The notes beneath the pieces were generated by a model. The model did not search any database and was not told where the DNA came from. It saw nothing but the letters and a program-made list of their open reading frames with translations. DNA of 64,000 bases, from assembly GCF_000801955.1 (NCBI RefSeq), contig NZ_JSZO01000004.1, positions 124,001 to 188,000 of the forward strand. Direction: 5' to 3'. A program made the position numbers and the translations under genes. The stretch's first letter is position 1; each line of letters starts with the position of its first letter. Positions 18,347 through 26,697 of the stretch are shown here, piece after piece. Source of the stretch: Ralstonia sp. A12 (lineage in GTDB: Bacteria > Pseudomonadota > Gammaproteobacteria > Burkholderiales > Burkholderiaceae).

Positions 18347-19038
18347 TGACCACCTCCACGATGAACGCACAAGACGTCGCCAACTACCTGCAAGCGCATC
18401 CGGCCTTCTTTGAAGAGCACGCGGAACTGCTGGCCGCCATCCAGCTGACCAGCCCGCACAGCCACCGCGCCGTGTCGCTACAGGAGCGCCAGATGGAAAT
18501 CCTGCGCGACAAGCACAAGCATCTCGAACTCAAGCTGTCGGACCTCATGCGCCACGGCAACGAGAACGACCGCACGCAGCAGCGCGTGCACGCGTGGACG
18601 ACGCGCCTGGTGGGCGAGGCCGACACGCATGCGCTGCCGTACGTGGTGCAAGATGGCCTGCGCGAGATCTTTGAAGTGCCGGCAGTCGCGCTGCGCGTAT
18701 GGCAGGTGGGCGAAGAGTTCACGCACCTGGAGGTCGCGCAGGGCGTGAGTGAGGAAGTGCGCCTGTTTGCCGCTGGCCTGCGCGCGCCATACTGTGGCGC
18801 CAATGCGGGCTTCGAAGCCGCCGGCTGGCTGGAGACCGCTGAGACGATCGAATCGGTCGCCATCGTCACGCTGCGCGTGCCGGTGCGTGGTGATGCCGAT
18901 CAGACCGCAGCGCCTGCCTTTGGCATGCTGGTGCTCGGCTCGCCGGATGCACGCCGCTTCCACGACGGCATGGGTACGACCTACCTTGCGCAGCTCGGCG
19001 AGCTGGCTGCTGCCACGCTCAACCGCTTGCGCGATTAA
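18346..19038 (+). CDS. DUF484-family protein
   Basis: A 230-residue cytosolic protein with the DUF484 start NAQDVANYLQAHPAFFEEHAELLAAI, the signature SPHSHRAVSLQERQMEILRDKHKHLELKLSDLM (predicted coiled coil) and a GAF-like C-terminal domain. Its function is not established; the gene is repeatedly found beside xerC in proteobacteria, as here. It is coupled to gatB by a one-base overlap and lies 20 bp before xerC. Confidence 0.92.
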   Translation: MTTSTMNAQDVANYLQAHPAFFEEHAELLAAIQLTSPHSHRAVSLQERQMEILRDKHKHLELKLSDLMRHGNENDRTQQRVHAWTTRLVGEADTHALPYVVQDGLREIFEVPAVALRVWQVGEEFTHLEVAQGVSEEVRLFAAGLRAPYCGANAGFEAAGWLETAETIESVAIVTLRVPVRGDADQTAAPAFGMLVLGSPDARRFHDGMGTTYLAQLGELAAATLNRLRD

Positions 19039-19058
19039 GCGCTCGGCGCACGCTCCGC

Positions 19059-20048
19059 ATGCCGCAATCTGCTCACCACGATGACCGCGACGCACCCGCG
19101 CCGCCGCATCCGCAGATTGCGGCCTACCTTGATGCGCTGAAGTTCGAGCGGCAGCTCTCGCCGCACACGCTGGAAAGCTACGGCCACGAGCTGGCCGTGC
19201 TGCAGCGTCTGGGCGCGCAACACGCGGCCGGCATCGATCTCACGCAGCTCCAGTCCCACCACATCCGCCGCATGATGGCGCAGCTGCACGGCAACGGCCT
19301 GTCGGGCCGCAGCATTGCTCGGGCGCTGTCGGCATGGCGCGGCTGGTACAAGTGGATGGCGCTGCGCGATGCGGCCGTCACCGCAAACCCGGTCGACGGC
19401 GTGCGCGCACCAAAGAGCCCGAAGCGGCTGCCGAAGGCGCTGTCCGTCGAACAGGCCGTCGCGCTGATGGAGCAACTGCCCGGCGACGATGCCGAGACGA
19501 TTCGCGACCGCGCCGTCAACGAGCTGTTCTATTCGTGCGGGCTGCGGCTCTCTGAGTTGGTGAGCCTGGACCAGCGCCACGTGAAGGCCGGCGAGTACGA
19601 ATCCGCCAGCTGGCTGGATCTGGACGCCCGCGAGGTGATGGTGCTCGGCAAGGGCAGCAAGCGGCGCACGGTGCCCGTGGGCAGTAAGGCCGCCGAGGCA
19701 TTGGCCGCGTGGCTGGCGGTGCGCGAGCAACTGGTCAAACCCGACCCGGCACCGGAAGATGCGCATGCGTTGTTCCTCTCCCCGCGTGGCAAGCGGCTGG
19801 CGCAGCGGCAGATTCAACTGCGCATGAAACGCAACGCCATCGAGGCCGGTGTGCCGGCCGATGTGCACCCGCACGTGCTGCGGCACTCGTTTGCCACGCA
19901 CATGCTGCAATCGTCCGGTGACTTGCGTGCGGTGCAGGAACTGCTCGGGCACGCCAGCATCGCCAGCACGCAGGTTTATACTTCGCTCGATTTTCAGCAC
20001 CTGGCCAAGATCTACGATCAGGCGCATCCCCGCGCGAAGAAGAAGTAA
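19059..20048 (+). CDS. xerC: Tyrosine recombinase XerC
   Basis: A 329-residue site-specific recombinase that acts with XerD at dif to resolve chromosome dimers. The N-terminal SAM-like core-binding domain (AYLDALKFERQLSPHTLESYG) and catalytic residues are intact: Arg in LFYSCGLRLSELVSL, the HxxR box in HPHVLRHSFATHML, His in LGHASIAST, and the tyrosine in QVYTSLDF. The chromosomal setting behind DUF484 supports XerC rather than an integrase. Confidence 0.96.
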   Translation: MPQSAHHDDRDAPAPPHPQIAAYLDALKFERQLSPHTLESYGHELAVLQRLGAQHAAGIDLTQLQSHHIRRMMAQLHGNGLSGRSIARALSAWRGWYKWMALRDAAVTANPVDGVRAPKSPKRLPKALSVEQAVALMEQLPGDDAETIRDRAVNELFYSCGLRLSELVSLDQRHVKAGEYESASWLDLDAREVMVLGKGSKRRTVPVGSKAAEALAAWLAVREQLVKPDPAPEDAHALFLSPRGKRLAQRQIQLRMKRNAIEAGVPADVHPHVLRHSFATHMLQSSGDLRAVQELLGHASIASTQVYTSLDFQHLAKIYDQAHPRAKKK

Positions 20049-20095
20049 CGCGCTGCCCCGAACCCTGTAGCGGGGCGCACTTATTCCCCAGTCGT

Positions 20096-21292
20096 ATGCA
20101 AACCCTGATTCTCAAGCCCGGCAAGGAGCGCTCGCTGCTGCGCCGGCACCCGTGGATTTTCGCCAACGCCATCGACCGCATGGAAGGCCGCTCGCCGGCC
20201 TCCGGTGCAACGGTGGTCGTGCGTGCCGCCAACGGCCAGTTCCTGGCGCGCGCTGCGTTCAGCCCGGTCTCGCAGATTCGCGCCCGCGTGTGGAGTTTTG
20301 ACGAGGCCGAGCCCGTCGATCACGCCTTCTTCAAGCGTCGCATTGCCACCGCCGTCGCGTACCGCCGCGCATGGGTGCACGACACCGACGCCGTGCGCCT
20401 CATCATGGGCGAGGCCGACGGCCTGCCCGGCTTGATCGTCGACCAGTACGGTACGGGTGACACCGGCCAGCTCGTCTGCCAGTTCAGCGCCGCCGGCGTG
20501 GAGCATTGGAAGGAAGCGATCGTTGCCGCGCTCATCAAAGAGACCGGTTGCCCGAACGTGTACGAGCGTTCTGACGTGAGCGTGCGCGAGCGCGAAGGCT
20601 TGGAGCAGCTGACCGGCGTGCTGGCCGGCGCCGAGCCGCCCGAAGACCTCTCCGCCACCGAACACGGCGTGCGCTATTACGTGGACGTGCGCGAGGGCCA
20701 CAAGACCGGTTTCTACGTCGATCAGCGTGACAACCGCGCGCTCGTCGGTGCGCTGGCGAAGGATCGCGACGTGCTCAACTGCTTCTGCTACACCGGCGGC
20801 TTTTCGCTGGCGGCGTTGAAGGGCGGGGCGCGTTCGGTGGTGTCGATCGACTCGTCGGGTGAGGCGCTGGCGGTGGCCGCGCGCAATGTCACGCTCAACG
20901 GTTTCGATCCGGCACGTGCCGAGTGGCTGGATGCGGATGTCTTCAAGTCGCTGCGCAACTTCCGTGCTGAAGGTCGCCAGTTCGACCTGATCGTGCTGGA
21001 CCCGCCCAAGTTTGCGGCGTCGGCTCAGCAAGTGGATCGCGCAGCGCGGGCCTACAAGGAGATCAACCTGGTCGGCATGCAACTGCTGCGACCGGGCGGT
21101 CTTCTGTTCACGTATTCGTGCTCGGGTGCGATCGATGCGGATCTGTTCCAGAAAATCGTTGCGGGCGCGGCGGCGGATGCCAAGGTGACGGCGCGCATCC
21201 AGCGCCGGTTGGCGGGCGGTGTGGATCATCCGCTGCTGACGAGCTTCCCGGAAGGCGAATACCTCAAGGGCTTGCTGCTGCAGATCGGCTAG
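20096..21292 (+). CDS. rlmI: Class I SAM-dependent 23S rRNA (cytosine-C5) methyltransferase, RlmI-type
   Basis: A 398-residue protein with an N-terminal PUA domain (QTLILKPGKERSLLRRHPWIFANAI) and a Rossmann methyltransferase domain. The SAM motif is DVLNCFCYTGGFSLAAL, followed by VVSIDSSGEAL and the catalytic FDLIVLDPPKFA. The architecture matches RlmI, which makes m5C1962 in 23S rRNA. A short GCCCCG/CGGGGC hairpin lies between it and xerC. Confidence 0.9.
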   Translation: MQTLILKPGKERSLLRRHPWIFANAIDRMEGRSPASGATVVVRAANGQFLARAAFSPVSQIRARVWSFDEAEPVDHAFFKRRIATAVAYRRAWVHDTDAVRLIMGEADGLPGLIVDQYGTGDTGQLVCQFSAAGVEHWKEAIVAALIKETGCPNVYERSDVSVREREGLEQLTGVLAGAEPPEDLSATEHGVRYYVDVREGHKTGFYVDQRDNRALVGALAKDRDVLNCFCYTGGFSLAALKGGARSVVSIDSSGEALAVAARNVTLNGFDPARAEWLDADVFKSLRNFRAEGRQFDLIVLDPPKFAASAQQVDRAARAYKEINLVGMQLLRPGGLLFTYSCSGAIDADLFQKIVAGAAADAKVTARIQRRLAGGVDHPLLTSFPEGEYLKGLLLQIG

Positions 21293-21340
21293 CAATTTGT
21301 CGCAAATTTTGGCTTGTCGCGGCAAGCCTCAATTGCGAAG

Positions 21341-21889
21341 ATGCGGCCCTTCGTTTTCCGCATCACGCTGATGGCATCCAACGCAGCCCATCATGCGACG
21401 GGCTGGGCGGCGGGGCTGATCGCCGCCACCTTCGTCGCACAGGCTTCCCACACTTCCCTCGAACACCTGGGCCCCATCCTCGCGTTTTGCGCGGCGGTTG
21501 CCGGCAGCACGGCGCCTGACTGGATGGAGGTCGCGTGGTGGAGTCGCGCCCGCCGGCTCTGGATCACGCACCGTACTGCCACGCACTGGGGTGTCGGCTG
21601 GATCGCGGCGCTCGTGCTGTCTTACCAAGCGCTGAGTCACGGCCACGTCTGGGCGCCGCCGCTGTTCGGCTTTGCCTGCGGCGGGCTGATGCACTTGCTG
21701 GCGGATTGGCCGAACCCGCTGGGCGTGCCCTGGATCTGGGGGCGCCACTCCCTGAACCTGTGGAAGAGCGGGCGCTGCGACCTGATCGTGGTGATCCTGG
21801 CATGGGCCGCGGCGTGCTGGCTGGTGCGGCCGCTGTGGCTAGAGACGGCGTCCCGGGTGGTGGCCTGGTTTGCCCATCAGGTGCGCTGA
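21341..21889 (+). CDS. YdjM/DUF457-like membrane-bound putative metal-dependent hydrolase
   Basis: About 182 residues with several hydrophobic helices (GLIAATFVAQ, VGWIAALVLSYQALSHG, LFGFACGGLMHLLADWPNP, LIVVILAWAAACWLVRPLW) and conserved His/Asp motifs (HHATGW, TAPDWMEVAW, THRTATHWG, HLLADWPNPLG). These are typical of the LexA-regulated YdjM family, which may bind metal at the membrane face. The start is uncertain: ATG at 21341 or 21371, both with weak ribosome sites. Confidence 0.75.
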   Translation: MRPFVFRITLMASNAAHHATGWAAGLIAATFVAQASHTSLEHLGPILAFCAAVAGSTAPDWMEVAWWSRARRLWITHRTATHWGVGWIAALVLSYQALSHGHVWAPPLFGFACGGLMHLLADWPNPLGVPWIWGRHSLNLWKSGRCDLIVVILAWAAACWLVRPLWLETASRVVAWFAHQVR

Positions 21890-21961
21890 AGCGGCTTTGG
21901 CCGGCATGGCGCGCACGTTGTGCCGGCAATGTCTGATGGAAGCCGGACTCGCGAACGACTA

Positions 21962-22025
21962 AGTTGGAACCGCCGGACGTATCGCGTCCGAATCCAACTC
22001 CGTTTGCGCAACCCTTGCGCAAACG
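21962..22025 (+). promoter_or_regulatory. Tandem hairpins in the leader of the carbohydrate oxidase gene
   Basis: The first hairpin has an outer stem AGTTGGA/TCCAACT (21962-21968, 21993-21999) and an inner stem CGGACG/CGTCCG (21974-21979, 21985-21990). Immediately after it, 11-bp perfect arms (22001-22011 and 22015-22025) pair around a 3-nt loop. The second ends 20 nt before the oxidase ATG. They could be an attenuator-like leader or operators; there is no T-run. Confidence 0.5.
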
Positions 22026-22044
22026 CCCTCACCGGGAGTCGTCG

Positions 22045-23571
22045 ATGACACTGGATGTGACCCGCCAGGACCCTCGCTACAACACGCTCAAGCACGGCTT
22101 CAACCTCCGTTGGCCCGCGACCGATGCCCAGTCCGCTGGCCGGATCGCCCTTGTTGAAAAGCCCGACGATGTGGCGCCCGCCATCCAGCGCATCATCAAT
22201 GCGGGGCAGCGGCCGACGGTGCGCAGCGGCGGGCATTGCTATGAAGATTTCGTCTCCAACAACCCCGACGGCACGATCGTCGATCTGAGCCTGCTCGACT
22301 CGCCCGAAGTGCACGCCGACGGCTCGGTGCGCATTCCCGCCGGCACGCAGAACTGGAACGGCTACCTCGAGCTCTACAAGCGCCACAACGTCACGCTGCC
22401 TGGCGGCTCGTGCTATTCGGTGGGTGCGGGTGGGCACATCTGCGGTGGCGGCTATGGACTGTTGTCGCGGCTGCAAGGGTTGACGGTGGATTGGCTGTCC
22501 GCCGTGGACATCGTCACCGTGGACAAGGATGGCAAGGCGGCCGCGCGCACCGTCGATGCCACGCGCGACCCCGAACTCTTTCGCGCATGCCGTGGCGCGG
22601 GTGGTGGCACCTTCGGCGTCATTACCGGCTACACGTTCGCCAAGCTGCCCGAGGCACCGCAAGAGGTGGCGCTCGCCACCGTCGCTTTCGATTGGGCCAC
22701 GATGACGCAGGAGCGCTTTGCTGAACTACTACGCATTTACGGCGAATACTGGGAGACGCGCGGCAAGGACCCGGACACCTGGGGCATGTTCTCGCTGCTC
22801 AAGCTCACGCACAAATCAGCCGGGCAGATTGTGCTGCTCACGCAGTTCTGCAACCCGGACGGCACGTGTCGTGATCTCTCCGTGCTCAACGATTTTCTCG
22901 ATCGCTTCCAGGCGTGCGCACCGACGGCCGTCAAGGGCCGCCCGCCCGGCTACGGCCCGGCGCACAAGCAGGGCACGGGGCAACTGCTCTGCTCCAAGCC
23001 GCACACGATCGTGCAGTACGACTGGCTGACGGCCACGCAATACCTGAACGGTTCGGGCGCCAACCAGCGCGGCAAGTACAAGTCCGCCTACATGAAGCGC
23101 GGCTTCACGGCGCGCGAGGCACAGCGCATCTACACTCACCTCACGCGGACGATGCCGGGCGTGGATCTGAGCCAATCGCTGCTGCAGGTCGATTCCTACG
23201 GCGGTGCCGTCAACAAGACCGAGCGCATCGCCGACACAGCCGTGCCGCAGCGCGCATCCATCATGAAGCTGCAGTACCAGACCTACTGGGGAGCCGCCGC
23301 TGATGACGCCGGCCACCTGCGCTGGATCAACGACTTCTATCGCGACGTCTACGGCGCCCCTGACGTACCCGCGCCGCACAGCGGCACGCCCTACCCCGGT
23401 GACCGGTACGAGGGCTGCTACATCAACTACCCCGACGTCGACATGCTGGCCTACTCGTTCTGGCCGCAGCTCTACTACGGCGATGGCGATCTCTATGCGT
23501 TCCTGCAACGCGTCAAGCGCCGTTATGATCCGAACAACATCTTCCACCACGCGATGTCCGTGCGTGCGTGA
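22045..23571 (+). CDS. FAD-linked oxidase with berberine-bridge domain, probable carbohydrate oxidase
   Basis: A 508-residue flavoprotein. The FAD-binding domain (PCMH fold) carries [10 protein letters not shown] with His64 and [19 protein letters not shown] with Cys123. This His/Cys pair is the bicovalent FAD attachment of glucooligosaccharide oxidase and berberine-bridge enzymes, and its spacing of 59 residues matches. The C-terminal BBE motif includes YVNYPD-like [23 protein letters not shown] and [17 protein letters not shown]. No signal peptide is visible, unlike many homologues. The reaction is likely oxidation of a sugar C1 hydroxyl to a lactone with O2. It is followed 14 bp later by a Tat-exported lactonase. 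Confidence 0.88.
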   Translation: MTLDVTRQDPRYNTLKHGFNLRWPATDAQSAGRIALVEKPDDVAPAIQRIINAGQRPTVRSGGHCYEDFVSNNPDGTIVDLSLLDSPEVHADGSVRIPAGTQNWNGYLELYKRHNVTLPGGSCYSVGAGGHICGGGYGLLSRLQGLTVDWLSAVDIVTVDKDGKAAARTVDATRDPELFRACRGAGGGTFGVITGYTFAKLPEAPQEVALATVAFDWATMTQERFAELLRIYGEYWETRGKDPDTWGMFSLLKLTHKSAGQIVLLTQFCNPDGTCRDLSVLNDFLDRFQACAPTAVKGRPPGYGPAHKQGTGQLLCSKPHTIVQYDWLTATQYLNGSGANQRGKYKSAYMKRGFTAREAQRIYTHLTRTMPGVDLSQSLLQVDSYGGAVNKTERIADTAVPQRASIMKLQYQTYWGAAADDAGHLRWINDFYRDVYGAPDVPAPHSGTPYPGDRYEGCYINYPDVDMLAYSFWPQLYYGDGDLYAFLQRVKRRYDPNNIFHHAMSVRA

Positions 23572-23585
23572 GGAGGAGCCTATCC

Positions 23586-24845
23586 ATGACCAATCGCCAA
23601 TCCCCAACCCGTCGAACTTTCATGCAGTGGACTGGTAGCCTGCCCTTGGCAGGCGCGCTTCCCAAAACCGCGATGGCCCAGGCGCAGGGGCACGAAACCG
23701 CGCAGCCTGCCACCTCGGGTGTACAACCCGCTGGCGCCACTCGCCCGCCGCGTTTCGCTTACGTCGGCACCTACACGTTCAATGCGCCGGGCGGCACCGA
23801 CGGTGGCCCGCCTGCCCGCGGCATCTATGTGCTTGAGTCGCGCGGTGATGCCTGGACGCAGGTGCAGGTGGTCGAGAGCGCCAATCCATCGTTTTTGGCC
23901 GTGCACCCGAATCAGCGATTTCTGTACGCCATCAATGAGATCGAGGTCTATGAGGGCCGCCCGAACGGTAGCGCCGAGGCCTACGCCATCGACCCGCGCG
24001 ACGGCAAGCTGACGCTGCTCAACCGGCAGCCGTTGTCGCTGTCGGGCACGAATCCGGCGCACGTGGTGGTGTCGCCGAACGGGCGGACTCTGGCGGTGTC
24101 GATTTACAGCGGCGGCGCTTACAACCTCCTGCCGATCGGCGCGGACGGCAAGCTCGGCGCTGTGTCCGGCATCTTCAAGGACACCGGCTCTGGTCCCGCA
24201 CCCGAACAGGAAGCGCCGCACGCACACATGATGCTGTTCGACCCGGCGGGTAAGCACGTGCTCGGCACCGACCTCGGCACCGACCGCATCAACGTGTTCG
24301 CCATCGAGGGTGGCAAGCTTGCCCCGCGCGACCGCGCGCAGCTCAAGCCCGGCGGCGGCCCGCGCCATCTGGCGCTGCATCCGCAGGGCAAGCTGCTCTA
24401 CGTCATCAACGAGCTGGACGGCACGGTCGCCTGCCACGGCTATGACCCGGAGACCGGCCGCGTGCTGGAGGAGCGTCAGCGCATCTCCACCACGCCGGCC
24501 GACTACACCGGCCAGAAGAGCGGCGCCGAGTTGCTGATGCATCCGTCCGGGCGCTTCCTGTACGCCAGCAATCGCAAGCTGAAGTCGGACCACCCGCTGG
24601 CCGACAGCGTGGCCGCGTTCAGCATCGATGCCTCCGGTAAGCTCGCGCCGCTTCAGTACTGGAGCGAAGGCGTGCGCTTCCCGCGTGCGATGACGATGGC
24701 GCCCGACGGCGGCCATCTCTACGCGCTCAACCAGAAGGGCGACACGATCTTGCGGCTGCGCATTGACGGGCAGACCGGCAGGCTCGATCAGCCCGTGGTG
24801 GTGGCGAAGGTGCCGACGCCGGTGTGTCTGGTGTTTGCCGCGTAG
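23586..24845 (+). CDS. Tat-exported lactonase (6-phosphogluconolactonase-type beta-propeller)
   Basis: A 419-residue protein. The N-terminus has a twin-arginine signal: TRRTFMQWTGSLPLAGALPKTAMAQA, with RR and a following hydrophobic core ending in AMA. The mature part is a seven-bladed propeller of the YbhE/Pgl lactonase family (FAYVGTYTF, NPSFLAVHPNQRFLYAINE, GPRHLALHPQGKLLYVINELDGTV, FPRAMTMAPDGGHLYALNQ). It would hydrolyse lactones in the periplasm, consistent with hydrolysis of the product of the adjacent oxidase. That the oxidase lacks a visible signal leaves the compartment question open. Confidence 0.88.
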   Translation: MTNRQSPTRRTFMQWTGSLPLAGALPKTAMAQAQGHETAQPATSGVQPAGATRPPRFAYVGTYTFNAPGGTDGGPPARGIYVLESRGDAWTQVQVVESANPSFLAVHPNQRFLYAINEIEVYEGRPNGSAEAYAIDPRDGKLTLLNRQPLSLSGTNPAHVVVSPNGRTLAVSIYSGGAYNLLPIGADGKLGAVSGIFKDTGSGPAPEQEAPHAHMMLFDPAGKHVLGTDLGTDRINVFAIEGGKLAPRDRAQLKPGGGPRHLALHPQGKLLYVINELDGTVACHGYDPETGRVLEERQRISTTPADYTGQKSGAELLMHPSGRFLYASNRKLKSDHPLADSVAAFSIDASGKLAPLQYWSEGVRFPRAMTMAPDGGHLYALNQKGDTILRLRIDGQTGRLDQPVVVAKVPTPVCLVFAA

Positions 24846-24882
24846 CGCAGCAAAGACCCTGGGCGGTGCAAGGCCGCCCAGT

Positions 24883-24897
24883 TGCAACTCAATTGCA
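24883..24897. promoter_or_regulatory. 7-1-7 inverted repeat, candidate Zur/Fur-family operator
   Basis: TGCAACTCAATTGCA has arms matching at 6 of 7 positions around one central base, the geometry of Fur-family boxes. It lies 31 bp upstream of the Fur-family gene ATG, where it could mediate autoregulation of the zur-COG0523 operon. The metal and factor are inferred from context. Confidence 0.55.
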
Positions 24898-24928
24898 GCA
24901 ACCTGCGGGCCGTGGGACAATCCCGCGC

Positions 24929-25456
24929 ATGAGCACCCCGGCCTCGCGAGACGATCTCGCCACTCCGCAAACCGATTCGCCCGATGCGGCCGCCCGCGCG
25001 CGGTTGCGCAGCCTGGGCAGCCGTGTGACCGAGCCGCGCGTGCGCGTGCTGGCCGTGCTGATGCAAGGCGCCGAGCCGCTCTCGCACCAGGCCGTGTGCG
25101 ACGCGCTGCCCGATGATTCGGGTATCGACCGCGTGACGGTCTACCGCGTACTCGACTGGTTGGTGGCCGGCGGCATCGTCCACAAGACAGCGGGCGCGGA
25201 CCGCGTCTTCCGCTTCAGTCTGGCCGAGCACGACGCTGCGCGCGAAGCGGCGCATCGCTCACACAGCCACTTTCACTGCACGCAATGCGGGCGGGACTTC
25301 TGCTTGGAGGCCGCCGAACCACCGGTCATGCCTAAGGGCGCCCTGCCCGCCGGCTTTGCGGCCGACCACGCTGAACTCACCATCAAGGGCTGCTGCGCCG
25401 ACTGCGCGCATCTGGCAGTCCATCACCAGACAGGAAACGCCTCATGTCCAAAATGA
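24929..25456 (+). CDS. zur: Fur-family transcriptional regulator, probably zinc-responsive (Zur)
   Basis: A 175-residue Fur-family repressor. The winged helix spans LRSLGSRVTEPRVRVLAVLMQG to DRVTVYRVLDWLVAGGIVHK, followed by the dimer/metal domain with HSHFHCTQCGRDFC (HxHFHCxxC) and a second CxxC in KGCCADCAHLA, forming a structural zinc site. The gene overlaps the following COG0523 gene by 13 bp, and COG0523/Zur co-occurrence is a known sign of zinc homeostasis. I therefore call it Zur rather than Fur or PerR; symbol confidence is moderate. A 7-1-7 repeat precedes it. Confidence 0.82.
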   Translation: MSTPASRDDLATPQTDSPDAAARARLRSLGSRVTEPRVRVLAVLMQGAEPLSHQAVCDALPDDSGIDRVTVYRVLDWLVAGGIVHKTAGADRVFRFSLAEHDAAREAAHRSHSHFHCTQCGRDFCLEAAEPPVMPKGALPAGFAADHAELTIKGCCADCAHLAVHHQTGNASCPK

Positions 25457-26520
25457 TCCCGGTCACCATCCTGACGGGCTTTCTCGGCAGCGGTAAGACC
25501 ACGCTGCTCAAGCGCATCCTGACCGAGCAGCACGGCATGAAGATCGCCGTGATCGAAAACGAGTTCGGCGAAGAGAACATCGACAACGACATCCTCGTGC
25601 AGGACGGCAACGAGCAGATCGTGCAGATGAGCAACGGCTGCATCTGCTGCACCATCCGCGGCGACCTCGTGGCCGGCCTGTCGGACCTGCTCACGCGCCG
25701 CGACAACGGCCAGATCCAGTTCGACCGCGTGGTCATCGAGACCACCGGCGTAGCCAACCCCGGCCCCGTCGCGCAGACCTTCTTCATGGACGACGAGATC
25801 GCCAGCCGCTACCTGCTGGACGCCGTCATCACGCTGGTCGACGCCAAGCACGGCAACATGCAGCTCGACAAGCAGGAAGAGGCGCAGCGCCAGGTGGGCT
25901 TTGCCGACGCCATCTTCATCACCAAGAGCGATCTGGTGCCGGCCGAGGACGTGGACGCGCTGCGCCACCGCCTGCTGCACATGAACCCGCGCGCCCCGAT
26001 CCGCACCGCCAATTTTGGCGAAACGCCGATCGACACCATCTTCGACCTGCGCGGCTTCAACCTGAACGCCAAGCTGGAGATCGATCCCGACTTCCTGCGC
26101 GAAGACGAGCATGACCACGATCACGATCACGATCACGATCACGACCACGCCTGCTCGGCCGACTGTGACCACGATCATGACCATGGTCACGGCCATCACC
26201 ACCATCACGGCCACGCGCACCATACCGACCGCATCGCCTCGTTCGTCTTCCGCAGCAACCGCCCGTTCAACTACACCAAGCTGGAGGAGTTTCTCTCGGG
26301 CGTGCTGAACATCTACGGCGAGAAGCTGCTGCGCTACAAGGGCGTGCTTTATATGGAGGGCGTCGACCGCAAGGTGGTGTTCCAGGGCGTGCACCAGCTC
26401 ATGGGCAGCGACGTGGGCGGCAAGTGGGATGGTGAAAAGCCCAGCAACCGTATGGTTTTCATCGGGGTGGACCTGCCGCGCGAAACAATTTTGAAAGGAT
26501 TGGAGAACTGCCTGGCCTGA
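25444..26520 (+). CDS. COG0523 (CobW/ZNG) GTPase, His-rich zinc chaperone, copy 1
   Basis: A 358-residue G3E-family GTPase. Walker A is GFLGSGKTTLLK (Lys18), the metal motif is GCICC (Cys66, Cys68, Cys69), and VIETTGVANPGPV and ITKSDLV are the other nucleotide motifs. A histidine-rich loop lies at about residues 223-260, with DH repeats and two Cys in ACSADCDHD, encoded by a repeating GATCAC hexamer. The C-terminal CobW_C domain ends MVFIGVDLPRETILKGLENCL. Such proteins deliver Zn (or Co/Fe) to target enzymes using GTP. The overlap with the Fur-family gene points to zinc. Confidence 0.92.
   Translation: MSKMIPVTILTGFLGSGKTTLLKRILTEQHGMKIAVIENEFGEENIDNDILVQDGNEQIVQMSNGCICCTIRGDLVAGLSDLLTRRDNGQIQFDRVVIETTGVANPGPVAQTFFMDDEIASRYLLDAVITLVDAKHGNMQLDKQEEAQRQVGFADAIFITKSDLVPAEDVDALRHRLLHMNPRAPIRTANFGETPIDTIFDLRGFNLNAKLEIDPDFLREDEHDHDHDHDHDHDHACSADCDHDHDHGHGHHHHHGHAHHTDRIASFVFRSNRPFNYTKLEEFLSGVLNIYGEKLLRYKGVLYMEGVDRKVVFQGVHQLMGSDVGGKWDGEKPSNRMVFIGVDLPRETILKGLENCLA
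26108..26220 (+). repeat. Hexanucleotide-type repeat encoding a His/Asp-rich loop
   Basis: Units of GATCAC and variants (GACCAC, GATCAT) recur in the COG0523 gene, coding a His/Asp tract. Such in-frame tandem units can expand or contract by slippage without shifting frame. It is not a CRISPR array, because the units are contiguous and coding. Confidence 0.7.
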
Positions 26521-26638
26521 GACTGGCCGTATCCGGTAGTATCTCGACCGTTTTAATCGATCCAGTGGGCGAATCCGGTATTTTCAGGCCGAATTTCCTG
26601 TCCGTGTTTATCCGATAGTTCGGGTAAGATCGTTCAGC

Positions 26639-26644
26639 TACAAT
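26639..26644 (+). promoter_or_regulatory. Candidate -10 box for dksA
   Basis: TACAAT, five of six consensus bases, 53 bp upstream of the dksA ATG. No strong -35 hexamer is seen at the usual distance, so this is tentative. Confidence 0.3.
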
Positions 26645-26697
26645 AGGTCGATTTCGAGGCACGTCGTCCGAAGCACGTCCGATAGGAGGAGCAGGCG

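Noticed and set aside
20081-21325. 414-codon minus-strand frame opposite rlmI
   Set aside because: Shadow frame with no domain features; the plus-strand product has intact methyltransferase motifs.
26108-26220. CRISPR-like direct repeats
   Set aside because: Units are contiguous, coding and lack spacers; they encode the His-rich loop of a COG0523 protein.
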